Counted from the first letter of the stretch, positions 15,001 to 21,588 are shown. The stretch: 64,000 nucleotides of DNA from JAWAAW01 sp964353335 (GCA_964353335.1 CAYGVI010000004.1:1-64000); one strand, 5' to 3'. Notes: generated from the sequence alone by a model not told the origin. Numbers and translations are program-made.

Positions 15001-16000
15001 TGGACACGTGCCATTATTGCCATACCTGCTCACGTCAACTATTCTTGAGACGTTCTCACCGAGCGAAGTCAGGTTTTCAAAGCTCATCATGAACACTAAA
15101 GAATCATTGTAAATCGAATAGTTTGTGTAGTTCCAGCTGTACTTGAAGTCTTTTAATTCGCCGTTTGCAATGATTGACGAATTAATCACGACACTTCTGT
15201 TTGTTGTCTGGGTGTTGTTATCTGGCGTGGGGTAGACAAAGCTGACATTCAGGTATGGCTGGTTGAGCACTGTTGTGTTTTGTGTGCCAAAGAACCTGAG
15301 CAGGCTGCCTGTTTCGTTATTCATTGTGACGTTTGCAGTGTTGTTGATGACTGTGCCGTTGCTCAGGTTCCGCACAAACACTGTGATGTTGACCAGTATG
15401 CTTGTTCCGTTGGTGAAGTTGCCAAGTATCCATGTGTTATTAGTGCCAGTAATTGGTGTTGGCTGTGATGTCAGGTAGATAACCTGTGCGGGATAAGTGT
15501 CATTCACAGTGATATTATACGAAGTTCCATTGCCGGTTGTCGTGACATTAACCACATAAGTCAAGTTTGAGCTTACATTCACAGGGTCAGGAGAATCTGT
15601 CTTGATTATGCTTATGTTGCTGAAGTTGATTACTGGATAGCTGAGCACTGTTGTGTTTTCAGTGACATTCATCTCAACCCAGCCAGAAGTGCTGTTCTGG
15701 TAGCTGATATTCGCGGTGTTATTGATGAGCATCCCTGCGACAGCTGTGTTGATGATGAAGACAGTTATGTTCACCTTTACAGTCCCTGTGATGTTGCCAA
15801 GCACCCATGTGTTGTTTGTGTCTGCCTCAGGGGTTGGCTGGGAACTGATGTATATGACTTCAAGAGGGTATGTATCAGTAAGGCTTGTATTTGCAAGAGT
15901 GCCTGAAGTTGCTGTGACATTTATTGTGTAATTAAGATAGTCATTCAGGTATGCCGGGTCAATATTGTCGCGCTTTACAAGGCTGGCAACCGCATTCTGG
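1..16000 (-). repeat. Tandem mosaic of about 15 DUF11 and 11 LamG-like modules
   Basis: Protein- and DNA-level repeats inside the giant gene. DUF11 modules are recognised by the core DDTDPVNVSSNLTYRINVS, then NETYP, QVIYLTSQPTP, AGTNNSW and NGTVINNT; these recur near 15.7, 15.3, 14.0, 13.6, 13.2, 11.0, 9.65, 8.3, 6.1, 4.7, 3.4, 2.0, 0.77, 0.37 and 0.03 kb. LamG-like (concanavalin-type) modules lie near 14.7, 12.6, 11.7, 10.4, 9.05, 7.8, 6.8, 5.5, 4.1, 2.8 and 1.5 kb. Two linker styles connect them: one with SPTPDNNTQTTNRSVVIN plus FKYSWNYTNY, the other with LQKVDLNSTN or IAQVIVNTTN plus QNITD. Confidence 0.88.
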
Positions 16001-19000
16001 GTTGATATTGAGGAATACGAAGTGAAGTGTGACACGTTGTAGACAAATGTGGAGCCGTCAAAGCTGAGGGTGTTGCAGTTGTCAGACGTGCAGGTAACAT
16101 AGTTTCCATTGTCTGCGTAATCAGCTTTCGCGACAGGGTCTATTCCGGTAAGCCCATTCAGAGTGATGATTCCACTTGTGTTGAAGAAGGGGAGACTGCT
16201 TGAGTTAAGGTATGTGCGGTTGTATGTGATGTTAAGGTCTTTCTTCTGGATTGTGGTGGTATTGAGCTGTATCCTTGGAATTATTGTAATGCTTCCGTTG
16301 GGCATTGCAAATGTTGTGTTGGAGAAGTTGTTCCTAGAGCTCGCATCAGATGAAATCCACAAAACAGGATTTGTCAGGATTGTGTTGTTGAACAAAGAGC
16401 CGGTTGCTGAAGCTAAGACAATAGCATAACTGTCAGTGCTTCCTGTTGCAGTTATGTTGTTGCTGTCAAACAAGCCGTTGACTGTTGTAGCAAGATAAAT
16501 CCCGTAGTCTGAGGATGTGCCGCTTGTATATATCCTGTTATTCTGGACTGTGTTATTAAGAACTGTGCTGTAGAAGTAAATTCCGTGGTTTTGGCTTGAA
16601 CTGCCTGAAGTGATTATTGTGTTGTTCTTTATTGTGTTGTTGAAGATATTGGTATTGAAGCAAATGCCATAACTGTAGGCAGTGCCATTGTTTGTGATTG
16701 TGTTGTTCTCAATTGTGTTGTTGTGGGAATATTGATACAGGCAGAATCCGGCATTACCGTTGACTCCCCCGCAAGCACCGTAGCTTGTTGCTTTTATGCT
16801 GATATTGTTGTTCGCGATTGTGTTGTTTTGCGCATAATTATTCAGGTAAATTCCGTTGCCTGTGGAGTAATTAAGCGAGATGTTGTTGTATCCTATATCG
16901 TTCTGTGAAACATAATCCTTGAGGTATATTCCATGTTGAGTTGTTGCGCTTGCCCTGCCTGGCTTGATAATATTGCCTGATACTGTATTGTTGTACACAT
17001 TTGTTAACAGGTGAATTCCATAGCAGTCACTTGTACCGTCAGGGGTGATTGTGTTGTTGGCGATTGTGTTGTTGCTGGCAAATGTTTCAAGGCGGATTCC
17101 CTGGTTGTAGGCGCCTGTGCCATTTGTGATTATTGTGTTGTTCAGGATTGTGTTGCCTTGCACAGATGTGAAAAGGTAGATTCCATGGTTATACGTGCCG
17201 GTGGTCGTGCCATTGGTCTTTATTATGTTGTTCGCGATAAGGTTCTTGTTTGCGATGTAATAGAGGTAAATGCCATAGTTGTTTGTTGTGCCAATTGTGC
17301 TGATTGTGTTTGAAGTAATGTTGTTCTGGCTGGAGTTTCCTATGATATAAATTCCGTAGTTGTTTGCCACTGCGGGGCTGAGGGCGGTGATGTTGTTGCC
17401 GGTAATTGTGTTGTTGTTGACGCCAAGCATCCACACGCCGTAAGCTGCGCCTGTTGTGTTTGTAGCTGTGATGTTGCTGTAGCTTATTGTGTTTCCTGTG
17501 CTGTTGTACAAGAGCGTGATTGGTATGTTGACATTGCGAATCTGAGAATAAGTGATTGTGTTGTTGGATGCGTTCACAATCTGGATGTTTTCAAATGTGT
17601 TGAAGTTGCTGATTGTGACATTATTGCATCCGATAATGTCTATCTGAGAGGCTGTTGGGTTGTCTATCACCTGGTTTGTCGGGCACGCGGGCGAGCTTCC
17701 TGCTCCGCCATAGTAATAAATCGGGGTTCCATTGATTGTGTTTGTTGTTGTAACCTCTGCGGTTGTGAAATGCAGCATGGAAGTGCCTGCAATAGAGAAT
17801 CCCTTTGCTCCGCCAGGGACTGTTATGTTGTTGCCTGAGACTTTTGCTGATAAACTGCTGTCCAGGATTATGGCGGTGCTGTCTGCACCTGTTGTTGTGA
17901 CGTTGTTGTCAGAGGCTGTGCCGCTGTTAGACGCGCTGTAGAAGTAAATGCCTATATTGCTTGCCCCGCCAATGGTTGTTATTGAGTTGTTAACAACACG
18001 GTTCAATGTCGCAGTGCTTGAAGCGAGGAATCCATGGTTTGAGCTTGTACCGTTTGTCCTTATTACATTACCTTCAAATGTGTTGTTGGACGAGGTGATT
18101 ACATAGATTCCAAGGTTGGTATCCAGTGTTCCTGTTGCGTTTATGTAGTTGTACCTGACAGTGTTGTTGTTTGAGTTGGTGATTATGTAGATTCCATGGT
18201 TGTACTGCGAGCCCTTTGTGCTGATTGAGTTGTTCTCAATTGTGTTGTTGTTTGAATTGGTTATTAAATAGACGCCCCAATTGTTGTTTCCAATGCTTTT
18301 TGTTGTTATGTTGTTGTTTGCGATTGTGCTGTTCTGGGCATAACTGTTCAGGTACACACCATAGCAGGCCCCTCCGCAGTTTGTGCTGATGTTGTTGTCA
18401 GCAATAAATGCTTTTGAAATGGAAGTAAACACATATATTCCGTAATCATCAGTGTAGCCTGCTGTCTGCGGGGTCTTTATTGTGTTGCCAATAATGCTGA
18501 TGTTGTTGGCGTAGCTCTCAATGCGTATTCCCTGCTGGTAGTTTCCTGTGCCGTCAGTGATTATTGTGTTGTTTGAAATCGTTGCATTCTGCGCGTAAGT
18601 AAAAGCATAAACTCCATAATTGCTTGCACCAGTGCCGTTTGTTGTTATTGAGTTGTTGTTTATGGTATTGCCTGATGAATTCCAGTACAAATAAACGCCA
18701 TACTGGTTAGTGCCTGTTCCGCGGGGCCTGATTATGTTGTTTGCGACAAGGTTTCCTGACGAAGCATAAACATATGCCCCGTAATTATTTGCTGCGCCAT
18801 TTGTGACAACCACATTGCCTGTTATGTTATTGTAATTTGACCTCTCCTGCAAATACACGGCATAGTTGTTTGCTGTGGACAAGCTCATTGTGCTCAAGTT
18901 GCTGTTTGCTATTGTGTTGTTGCCTGCGCCATAAATCCACACTGCATAATTGTCAGTGAATGTTGTGTTGGAAGCATTCAGGTTGCTGTTGTTCACAAGA

Positions 19001-21588
19001 TTTCCCGAGCTTCCAAAGAGTATCCTGATACCATACCTGCTTCTGAGTGCACTGACAGCATCAAGGGTGCTGTTGGAGTTGTTTACAAGAGTCACAGGCT
19101 CAAATGAATTATAGTTTTTGAGCGTGACATTATTGCACCCAATCATCACTATTTGAGACGCGCTTGGATTATCCAACACCTGGTCATTCGGGCACGCAGG
19201 AGAGCTTCCTTTTCCGCCGTAATAATAAATCGGAGTGCCGTTAATTGTGTTTGTCGCGGTTATTTCTTGGCTGACAAAATATTCAGGCCTGAGGCCGTAA
19301 ACAAACAAGCCATCAGTGCTTCCAGTCACATTAACAGCATTTCCTGAAAGGCTGTTGTTCACTGACGACTCAATATACAGCGCAAAGCTGTCAGCGCCAG
19401 CAGTTGTGAAATTATTGTCAGCAATTGAGTTGTTGTCAGCAGCAGTGGTAATCAGGATGCCGTAATTATATTTGGTGCCGTTTGTGACAACAGAGTTATT
19501 GAAGACCATATTGCTGGCAGCGCCTGTTGAAAGCCCTATTCCGTGGTTTTCCTGAGAGCCAGAGGACTTTGTGCTTATTGTGTTGCCGACAATGCTTGTG
19601 TTCCTGGTACCAACAAGGTAAACTCCAAGGTTTGTGGTACCACTGCCATTTGCCATAATCACATTGTTGGTGATTGTGGTATTGTGTGAAGTTGAATCAA
19701 GGTAAATGCCGTGGTTTTGGTCAGTGCCATAAGTGCTTACCTTGTTGTTGTCAATGGTGTTGTTTACGCAGTTGGTTATGAGGTATATGCCCCTGTTGAT
19801 GCTGCTTGTCCCCCTTGCAAAAATAGTGTTGTTGGCAATTGTGCTGTTCTGGGCATAAGAGTTCAGGTAGATTCCGTCATCATAGTTTGTGCCGTTTGTG
19901 ATAATATTGTTGCCTGCAATGACTGTTCCTGAAATGCTAGTCCATAGGTAAATTCCAACTGCATACTGGTAGCTGCCAGGCATCACCCACGCGCTTATGT
20001 TGTTATTGAGTATGCTTGTGCCTCTTGCATTAGTATAAATGTAAATACCGTAATTGTTTTGCCCATTAATTCCAGTGACATTTATCCTGTTGTTGCTTAT
20101 TGTGTTATTGTCATTGTTCTGGTACAGATATACTCCATTGTTTGCGCTTGATGATGCATTGACATAGATTGAGTTGTTTTCGATAAGGTTTCTGTGGGAA
20201 TCCAGGTTAAGGTACACGCCATAGTTGCTGCCTGCTGTTGAGAATGATGATATGTTGTTTTCAGCTATTGTATTTCCGCTTGAGTTCTTGTAAAGCAGTA
20301 TTGTTGTTGAGTATGTTGAGCCGTTTGCAATAAGGCGGTTGTACATTATGTTGCTGTTTGTTGTATTTGAGAGGTTTATCGCATAGCCATAGTTTCCTGC
20401 TGCGTTTGTATCGCGGATAGTGCAGTTCTGGACAGTCAGACCAACCCTGTTCATTGCAGCAACACCGTACTGGTTGCTTCCACCTGTGGTTGAATAATTG
20501 ATTGTGTATCCTGCGCAGTCAATCACGACATTGTCAGCGCCAACAGTGATGCAGGTTGTTGTTGAATTTATTGGGCTTGTGAGAGTGCATGTATTGCCAG
20601 GAGTCGCAGTGCAGGTTGTGCAGTCAGCGCAGGAAGTGCACGTTGCCTGGGTGTGATAGTCCTGTGTGCCGAACTCAAAGATTTCAGAAGTGGGGCCGAT
20701 GTGCAGCCTGAAGTGCGGGACATTTATGCCATCAAGGGGCACAGTGAGGTTGATTTCCTGCATTGGCTCTGCATTTGACGAGGTCAGGTCATAAGTGACA
20801 TTGCCCTCAACCCAGATGGGCTGTGTTATCGTGCCATTCTGGTAGAACCTGACAACAAAGTTGCCTCCTTCATTGCCGACAAACTTGAAGAATGTCCTGA
20901 ATCCAGCTTCCTCAGACACTTTCTTGCCGACAACAGTACCTGCCTCATTAAGCACAGGGGCATTTAGCGCAACAGAAGTGCCTTCCTGAGCTGCTGTCTC
21001 ATTAAGCGTGGGCGTCTCGTTCAGCTCGGGCGTCTGGTTGAGTTGGGGCGTCTCATTAAGTGCTGGCGTTTCATTAAGCTCTGGCGTCTGATTTATCACA
21101 GGCGTTTCATTGAGCTCCACAGTCTCATTCGGAGCAGGTATTGGCTCCTGCGCTGTTCCTGTTGCCACAACATCTATCTTGATGCGCTTTGTCGTGACGC
21201 TCGCGTCATCTGACGCCATAATTGTGACAACGCGCTCGCCGACAAAGTCGTGTTCAGGGTCAATTGTCAGGATTGTTTCCTGCAGGCTGATTGTGAGGCT
21301 GTTTGCCTGCGTCGCGATAAATGTCAAAGGCACTCCTTCAGGGTCCTCAAACAGCTTACTAAGGTCAAGTACAAGCCTGCGATTCTTCTCCACATCAAAG
21401 TGCGGGTTTTGCCCAATCCACTTTGGAGCCTTGTTTCCTGCAGGCGCGTTGCCCGTAGCAAATCCTGTGATTGCAGGGCTTCCTGATGCGCCTGAAGAAT
21501 AGGCGTCGCGGATTATGACCGCTCCGCCTATCAGGGCTGCGCACAGGAAGATTACAAACACCAGCTTTGCTTCAGCGCTCATTCTCAT
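1..21588 (-). CDS. Giant modular surface protein (beta-helix + DUF11/LamG mosaic), 3' end outside window
   Basis: Predicted giant cell-surface adhesin-like protein, at least 7,196 residues within the window. The frame was read at the start, near 15, 10, 5 and 1 kb and at base 60, and is the same open frame at each point; no complete ORF ends in this frame, so no stop is expected. N to C: hydrophobic anchor at residues 8-26; cadherin-like (CADG) domain about 45-135; stalk of LNETP repeats about 140-185; a beta-rich segment; a Cys-rich motif; a parallel beta-helix (about 350-1830); then alternating DUF11 and LamG-like modules. N-glycosylation sequons are extremely dense. The ATG at 21588 has GAGGTG 8 nt upstream and overlaps the stop of the preceding small gene (ATGA), so coupling is likely. 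An in-frame ATG at 21582 is an alternative. The anchor may instead be a signal peptide. Ligand and C-terminal anchoring are unknown. Confidence 0.93.
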   Translation of the reverse strand, partial: MRMSAEAKLVFVIFLCAALIGGAVIIRDAYSSGASGSPAITGFATGNAPAGNKAPKWIGQNPHFDVEKNRRLVLDLSKLFEDPEGVPLTFIATQANSLTISLQETILTIDPEHDFVGERVVTIMASDDASVTTKRIKIDVVATGTAQEPIPAPNETVELNETPVINQTPELNETPALNETPQLNQTPELNETPTLNETAAQEGTSVALNAPVLNEAGTVVGKKVSEEAGFRTFFKFVGNEGGNFVVRFYQNGTITQPIWVEGNVTYDLTSSNAEPMQEINLTVPLDGINVPHFRLHIGPTSEIFEFGTQDYHTQATCTSCADCTTCTATPGNTCTLTSPINSTTTCITVGADNVVIDCAGYTINYSTTGGSNQYGVAAMNRVGLTVQNCTIRDTNAAGNYGYAINLSNTTNSNIMYNRLIANGSTYSTTILLYKNSSGNTIAENNISSFSTAGSNYGVYLNLDSHRNLIENNSIYVNASSSANNGVYLYQNNDNNTISNNRINVTGINGQNNYGIYIYTNARGTSILNNNISAWVMPGSYQYAVGIYLWTSISGTVIAGNNIITNGTNYDDGIYLNSYAQNSTIANNTIFARGTSSINRGIYLITNCVNNTIDNNKVSTYGTDQNHGIYLDSTSHNTTITNNVIMANGSGTTNLGVYLVGTRNTSIVGNTISTKSSGSQENHGIGLSTGAASNMVFNNSVVTNGTKYNYGILITTAADNNSIADNNFTTAGADSFALYIESSVNNSLSGNAVNVTGSTDGLFVYGLRPEYFVSQEITATNTINGTPIYYYGGKGSSPACPNDQVLDNPSASQIVMIGCNNVTLKNYNSFEPVTLVNNSNSTLDAVSALRSRYGIRILFGSSGNLVNNSNLNASNTTFTDNYAVWIYGAGNNTIANSNLSTMSLSTANNYAVYLQERSNYNNITGNVVVTNGAANNYGAYVYASSGNLVANNIIRPRGTGTNQYGVYLYWNSSGNTINNNSITTNGTGASNYGVYAFTYAQNATISNNTIITDGTGNYQQGIRIESYANNISIIGNTIKTPQTAGYTDDYGIYVFTSISKAFIADNNISTNCGGACYGVYLNSYAQNSTIANNNITTKSIGNNNWGVYLITNSNNNTIENNSISTKGSQYNHGIYIITNSNNNTVRYNYINATGTLDTNLGIYVITSSNNTFEGNVIRTNGTSSNHGFLASSTATLNRVVNNSITTIGGASNIGIYFYSASNSGTASDNNVTTTGADSTAIILDSSLSAKVSGNNITVPGGAKGFSIAGTSMLHFTTAEVTTTNTINGTPIYYYGGAGSSPACPTNQVIDNPTASQIDIIGCNNVTISNFNTFENIQIVNASNNTITYSQIRNVNIPITLLYNSTGNTISYSNITATNTTGAAYGVWMLGVNNNTITGNNITALSPAVANNYGIYIIGNSSQNNITSNTISTIGTTNNYGIYLYYIANKNLIANNIIKTNGTTTGTYNHGIYLFTSVQGNTILNNTIITNGTGAYNQGIRLETFASNNTIANNTITPDGTSDCYGIHLLTNVYNNTVSGNIIKPGRASATTQHGIYLKDYVSQNDIGYNNISLNYSTGNGIYLNNYAQNNTIANNNISIKATSYGACGGVNGNAGFCLYQYSHNNTIENNTITNNGTAYSYGICFNTNIFNNTIKNNTIITSGSSSQNHGIYFYSTVLNNTVQNNRIYTSGTSSDYGIYLATTVNGLFDSNNITATGSTDSYAIVLASATGSLFNNTILTNPVLWISSDASSRNNFSNTTFAMPNGSITIIPRIQLNTTTIQKKDLNITYNRTYLNSSSLPFFNTSGIITLNGLTGIDPVAKADYADNGNYVTCTSDNCNTLSFDGSTFVYNVSHFTSYSSISTQNAVASLVKRDNIDPAYLNDYLNYTINVTATSGTLANTSLTDTYPLEVIYISSQPTPEADTNNTWVLGNITGTVKVNITVFIINTAVAGMLINNTANISYQNSTSGWVEMNVTENTTVLSYPVINFSNISIIKTDSPDPVNVSSNLTYVVNVTTTGNGTSYNITVNDTYPAQVIYLTSQPTPITGTNNTWILGNFTNGTSILVNITVFVRNLSNGTVINNTANVTMNNETGSLLRFFGTQNTTVLNQPYLNVSFVYPTPDNNTQTTNRSVVINSSIIANGELKDFKYSWNYTNYSIYNDSLVFMMSFENLTSLGENVSRIVDVSRYGNNGTCPLASLACPTINETGRYGRARSFDGTDYVTTTSSPSLDFERTGNFSMAAWIKSVDDNKYHYIVAKQENSGNYRGYYILISDSNNNLNFYLQGGSADYLQVKGSTDIVDNQWHHVVAAYNGTSSSTGVALYVDGKRETLTVVDETVSNTIRNSVTLNLGARDAGATYQFNGTMDEVRIWNATLSSAEVYEQYVSNLYKFNTTEWRFYANQSKNATTTLDYATYTYSGCAKDTIDQESCTETRFLGIAQDAGPQFSNLTVAKTDSPDPVNVSSNLTYVINVTTTGNGTSYNITVNDTYPAQVIYLTSQPTPLAGTNNTWILGNFTNGTSILVNITVFVLNISNGAVINNTANTTYNNETGAFLSAYDTENTTVENPPLFNISTLLVVKIDDIDPVNASSNLTYRINVSSVGNGTAFNVTLNETYPAQVIYLTSQPTTVVGTNNSWLLGNLTQGANITINVTVFVLNVSNGTVINNTANATYNNETGAFLSAFDTEDTTVENPPLFNVSTLIVVKIDDTDPVNVSSNLTYRINVSSTGNGTAYNVTVNETYPSQVIYLEAQPTPEVGTNNSWILGDLVQGTNITINITVFVKNITHGTVINNTANATYNNETGAFLSAYDTENTTVEVPKPTLQKVDLNSTNVLTNDTNQNLTAYPINATDPTGYPVQNITDFRVNSKGFSVLNLPFETNTSSTAAGAVRDYSIYGNNGTLGSGIAANAPLWNSSGRAGGAYVFDGINDDINISNSPSLNGNGTGAEMTFSYWVYPRKIAEYETIMDKMDFVAHTGYLMGSYNNKITIYVDSLGGANAIYSNVFNSNVWQHHVFVLNKTKIVFYNNGVRVAPDTTEAYTTLTANTLPLMIGARQTLTPAEQFNGTLDEVMIFNRSLSPEQVWQLYVDGNASMHPMTIVSQETNTGDNWSVAVTPNNAFVDGITLFSNNVTIAPVAQHYALQLNFTAPTPQNNTQTTNRSVQINVSVNSEGGLSAFQYSWNYTNYSIYNDSLVAMYNFDNVSALGDSATKAVDVSKYSNNATISGAVWNSSGKYGACMQFNGANNYVQVPAMNLYSNNVTITMWVNGAPAGDYSGLFWSRAGATVAGISVRTDMSLRIDWGGTAWLPAIYVPANRWAFVAAVITPSGFVVYVNGTSLSDSTPQTIEEFDGVSYIGLDPFDTGNRRWIGSIDEFRVWNKSLSSAEIYEQYVSNLNKFNTTQWYFYVDQSKNSTTTLDYGNYTYFACANDIAGQQNCTETRLFGVNQEPPVYNLSNISITTTDSPDPVNVSSNLTYVINVTTTGNGTSYNITVNDTYPAQVIYLTSQPTPITDTNNTWILGNFTNGTSILVNITVFVMNLSNGAVINNTANVTMQNETGDLLSFFDTENTTVQVPPPTIAQVIVNTTNPLTNGTGQNVTMYVINATDPSGLAVQNITDWRLNNGSIAPVYWPFETNTQSTAAGAIRGYSLSGFNATLAANSPAWTASGKVGGAYSFALSPPFSDYITSASSMDIGTNYTVEFWFNPSSSTNWQVLVGNSFLQSTNFGVMFFTTSQIWYYWNFGSTVTSTTGPQAGKWAHVALTYNGSLSKIYVNGTLEGTSAAHTERFNNSVGIGMELGGWGSSVYYNGIMDEVRVYNRTLTAEQIAANYGQGLTGKALNTIVPQETSVGDVWSACATPNDASLDGATVCGDNVTIQEEPAPTVQYNFSNISITKTDLPDPVNVSSNLTYQINVSSTGNTTAFNVTVNDTYPSQVIYLTSQPTPEVGTNNSWILGDLVQGTNITINITVFVKNITHGTVINNTANATYNNETGAFLSAYDTENTTAQISPPTIAQVIVNTTNPATNDTNQNVTMYVINAIDPSGLAVQNITDFRRNNKSIATVYWPFETNTASTAAGAILGYSTLAFNATLPGSPNAPTWTSSGKVGGAYSYDGNDYLTSASSMDVGTNYSLEFWFNPGGATNWQVLVGNNMFEANYYGTLYYMGAIAQLWYYQNGGNYATASNLPSATTGWIYIVLTYNGTNTQIYVNGTLNTVGNAHTERFNNQIRLGMNIVIGGNDVYFYGGMDEVRVYNRTLTAEQIAANYRQGLAGKALNTIVPQETSTGDVWSACATPNDASLDGATVCGDNVTIQEEPAPIVQYNFSNLTVAKTDSPDPVNVSSNLTYVINVTTTGNGTSYNITVNDTYPEQVIYLTSQPTPITDTNNTWILGNFTNGTSILVNITVFVINLSNGTLINNTANVTMQNETGGLLLFFDTEDTIVQVPPPTLQKVDLNSTNVLTNDTNQNLTAYPINASDPTGYAVQNITDWRKNSVSIAVLNLPFDTNTTSNATGAVRDYSTYGNNGTINSSANAPVWSSGQVGGAYQYDGINDYISIADAPSIDGTGAGAVMTISYWIYPTSASGYQTILDKYDGTGYLLGSNDAETDIYLDGAATVQYANTFTTNVWQHHVFVMNGTRVSFYKNGTLITPTAGGAYTSITANALPLIVARRQTNTQLLTGKIDELIIFNRSLSAAEVDQLYRDGNASRHLLTIVSNETRAGDNWSVAVTPNNAFVDGITLFSNNVTIAPVAQHYALQLNFTAPTPQNNTQTTNRSVVINVSVNSEGGLSAFQYSWNYTNYSIYNDSLVAMYNFENLSSLGESETNIVDMSKYSNNATCSGATCPAVNLTGRYGRARTFDGINDFLKVETPSGFPTQDFTASLWLYTNDSEGAIIGYATTGGYYGWLAETITGGKLYFVLVASNGAVIADITSVKSVTDNNWHYLTITNNNTDQAIYIDGALDNREATGTAVFTGGMKLYLGEYQPETGQMFPLNGTMDEVRLWNYALTPAEIYEQYASDLTKYNTTQWYFYVNQSKNATTTLDYGNYTYSACANDTAGQQNCTEPRLFGVNEEPPVFNVSTLIVVKIDDTDPVNVSSNLTYRINVSNTGNGTAYNVSVNETYPPQVIYLASQPTPVAGTNNSWNFTTILAGANITINVTVFVRNLTNGTLINNTANATYNNETGAFLSAYDTENTTVLVPPPTLQKVDLNSTNQLTNDTGQNLTAYPIDASDPTGYAVRNITDFRRNNQSIAVLYAPFENYANASLKALDYGTYGNNGTVASATFSTSPDFRRRGVYQFDSENDILNFSNASSLRIIGNLTIILWANISTLQATAYDNLFISKGGTGDAEPENYLYWFNIENSGTLRAFWESDSGADVTVDSTSPASTATNQWHQYAFTRDVDTNTVLFYYDGVQLGNAASFANDPTGGTVGNVGVGRDDVLPNYDFQGLLDDVMIFNSTLSAQQIAQIFREQNNTGIPATIVSQETKTGEVWQACVTPNNNNVDGTAVCSNNVTIQDITVVYNVSTLIVVKIDDTDPVNVSSNLTYRINVSNTGNGTAYNVSVNETYPAQVIYLTSQPTPVAGTNNSWNFTTILAGANISINITVFTLNVSNGTVINNTANATYNNETGAFLSAYDTENTTILNQPYLNVSFVSPTPDNNTQSTNRSVVINSSIVANGGLQEFKYSWNYTNYSIYNNDLVLMMNLDNRSALGESENKVADVSVIGNNASCPAGKCPNWTSSGKYNGADQFNGIDTNLSTPATGLYNGQFGSVSAWVKFNSAPANNVDHTIFSTVNNAETFGWKFEYLNTSGDYRLQFRRFGGTEEAVYNSSTAPLPLNTWLHLATTWSLGTKKIYLNGVLIKEGVIGSVTAGTDIACIGSDSRADCTIQITNGTIDELRLWNVTLTDAQMYEIYSSNLQKQNTTYWEFYVNQSKNATTQLDYANYTYSACAKDTINQESCTEPRLFGVNEELPVYNVSTLIVVKIDDTDPVNVSSNLTYRINVSNTGNGTAYNVSVNETYPPQVIYLDSQPTPVAGTNNSWNFTTILPGVNITINVTVLVMNISNGTVINNTANATYNNETGAFLSAYDTENTTVLNQPYLNVSFVSPTPDNNTQTTNRSVVINSSIIANGGLKDFKYSWNYTNYTFYNNSLVAMYNFDNVSAIGDTATKVVDVSLNSNNLTLYNGLNYTTGKYGMGLSMNGIDTYAENISVVRLGNTVYSFGFWFKPATAIDSTSAAQQVLQLNWGGAGFYFYVLLGMATGSCTDEVITIMHDSNYRTCVANININTNWHKFLFVYNSVASKYDIYLDGMLQTSTSGEAVGGHAPLLTDPNMVVIGASSGSLNGTFDEFRMWNTTLTSDEIQKTYDSNLNKYNTTQWYFYANQSKNATTTLDYGNYTYSACGKDTISQESCTEPRLFGVNEELPVYNVSTLIVVKIDDTDPVNVSSNLTYRINVSNTGNGTAYNVSVNETYPVQVIYLTSQPAPVAGTNNSWNFTTLLQGANITINVTVLVMNISNGTVINNTVNATYNNETGAFLSAYDTENTTVLNQPYLNVSFISPTPDNNTQTTNRTVVINSSIVANGGLKDFKYSWNYTNYTIYNDSLVTMYNFDNRSALGESGTKVVDMSRYSNNATCSNCPAWNETGKYGGAYEYDGINDYFSNDVNVTNFTILMWINARGTAQYQGLAGQDTSRVLYYRGDVQKLDLWYLTDHVSNTPITAGWHQVGMSINDGALTFYLDGHADGTYANIPGMRFKYVGSDGAYYYNGTIDEMRIWNTSLSAAEINEQYLSNLNKYNTTQWYFYANQSKNATTTLDYGNYTYSECGKDLQNQESCTEPRLFGVNEELPVYNVSTLIVVKIDDTDPVNVSSNLTYRINVSNTGNGTAYNVSVNETYPTQVIYLTSQPTPVAGTNNSWNFTTILAGGNITINVTVFVMNVSNGTLINNTVNATYNNETGAFLSAFDSENTTVENPPLFNISTILVVKIDDTDPVNSSSNLTYRINVSSTGNGTAYNVTLNETYPPQVIYLTSQPAPEAGTNNSWMLGNLTQGVNITVNVTVFVRNLTNGTLINNTANATYQNETGFFLSAYDTENTTVLSYPLLNFSNISVIKTDFPDPVNVSSFLNYTINVTSSGNGTAFNVTVNETYPPQVIYELAVPPPEAGTNNSWILGNLSNGTSILINITVFTLNVSNGTVINNT
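16080..20590 (-). other. Parallel beta-helix region of the giant protein (three blocks)
   Basis: Protein sub-region of the giant gene. The translated strand is made of short NNT/NxI-rich turns typical of PbH1/NosD-type right-handed beta-helices. It is divided into about three blocks: two internal junctions (about 19.2 and 17.7 kb) carry the same segment, INGTPIYYYGG, followed by GSSPACP, DNP, ASQI and IGCNNVT. The last block ends near 16.1 kb, where the first DUF11 module begins. Helices of this kind form long rigid rods and often bind or cleave polysaccharide; no catalytic residues could be assigned. Confidence 0.85.

Noticed and set aside
1..16000. CRISPR-like regular repeats
   Set aside because: The repeats are 1-1.4 kb apart, coding and in frame with protein modules; there are no short repeat/spacer units or cas genes.
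317..17941. Many plus-strand reading frames of 60-140 codons opposite the giant gene, e.g. 8488-8910, 10681-11079, 21110-21502
   Set aside because: They are antisense shadows of the repetitive minus-strand gene: the same antisense peptide recurs at each DUF11 copy, and they lack promoters and ribosome sites.
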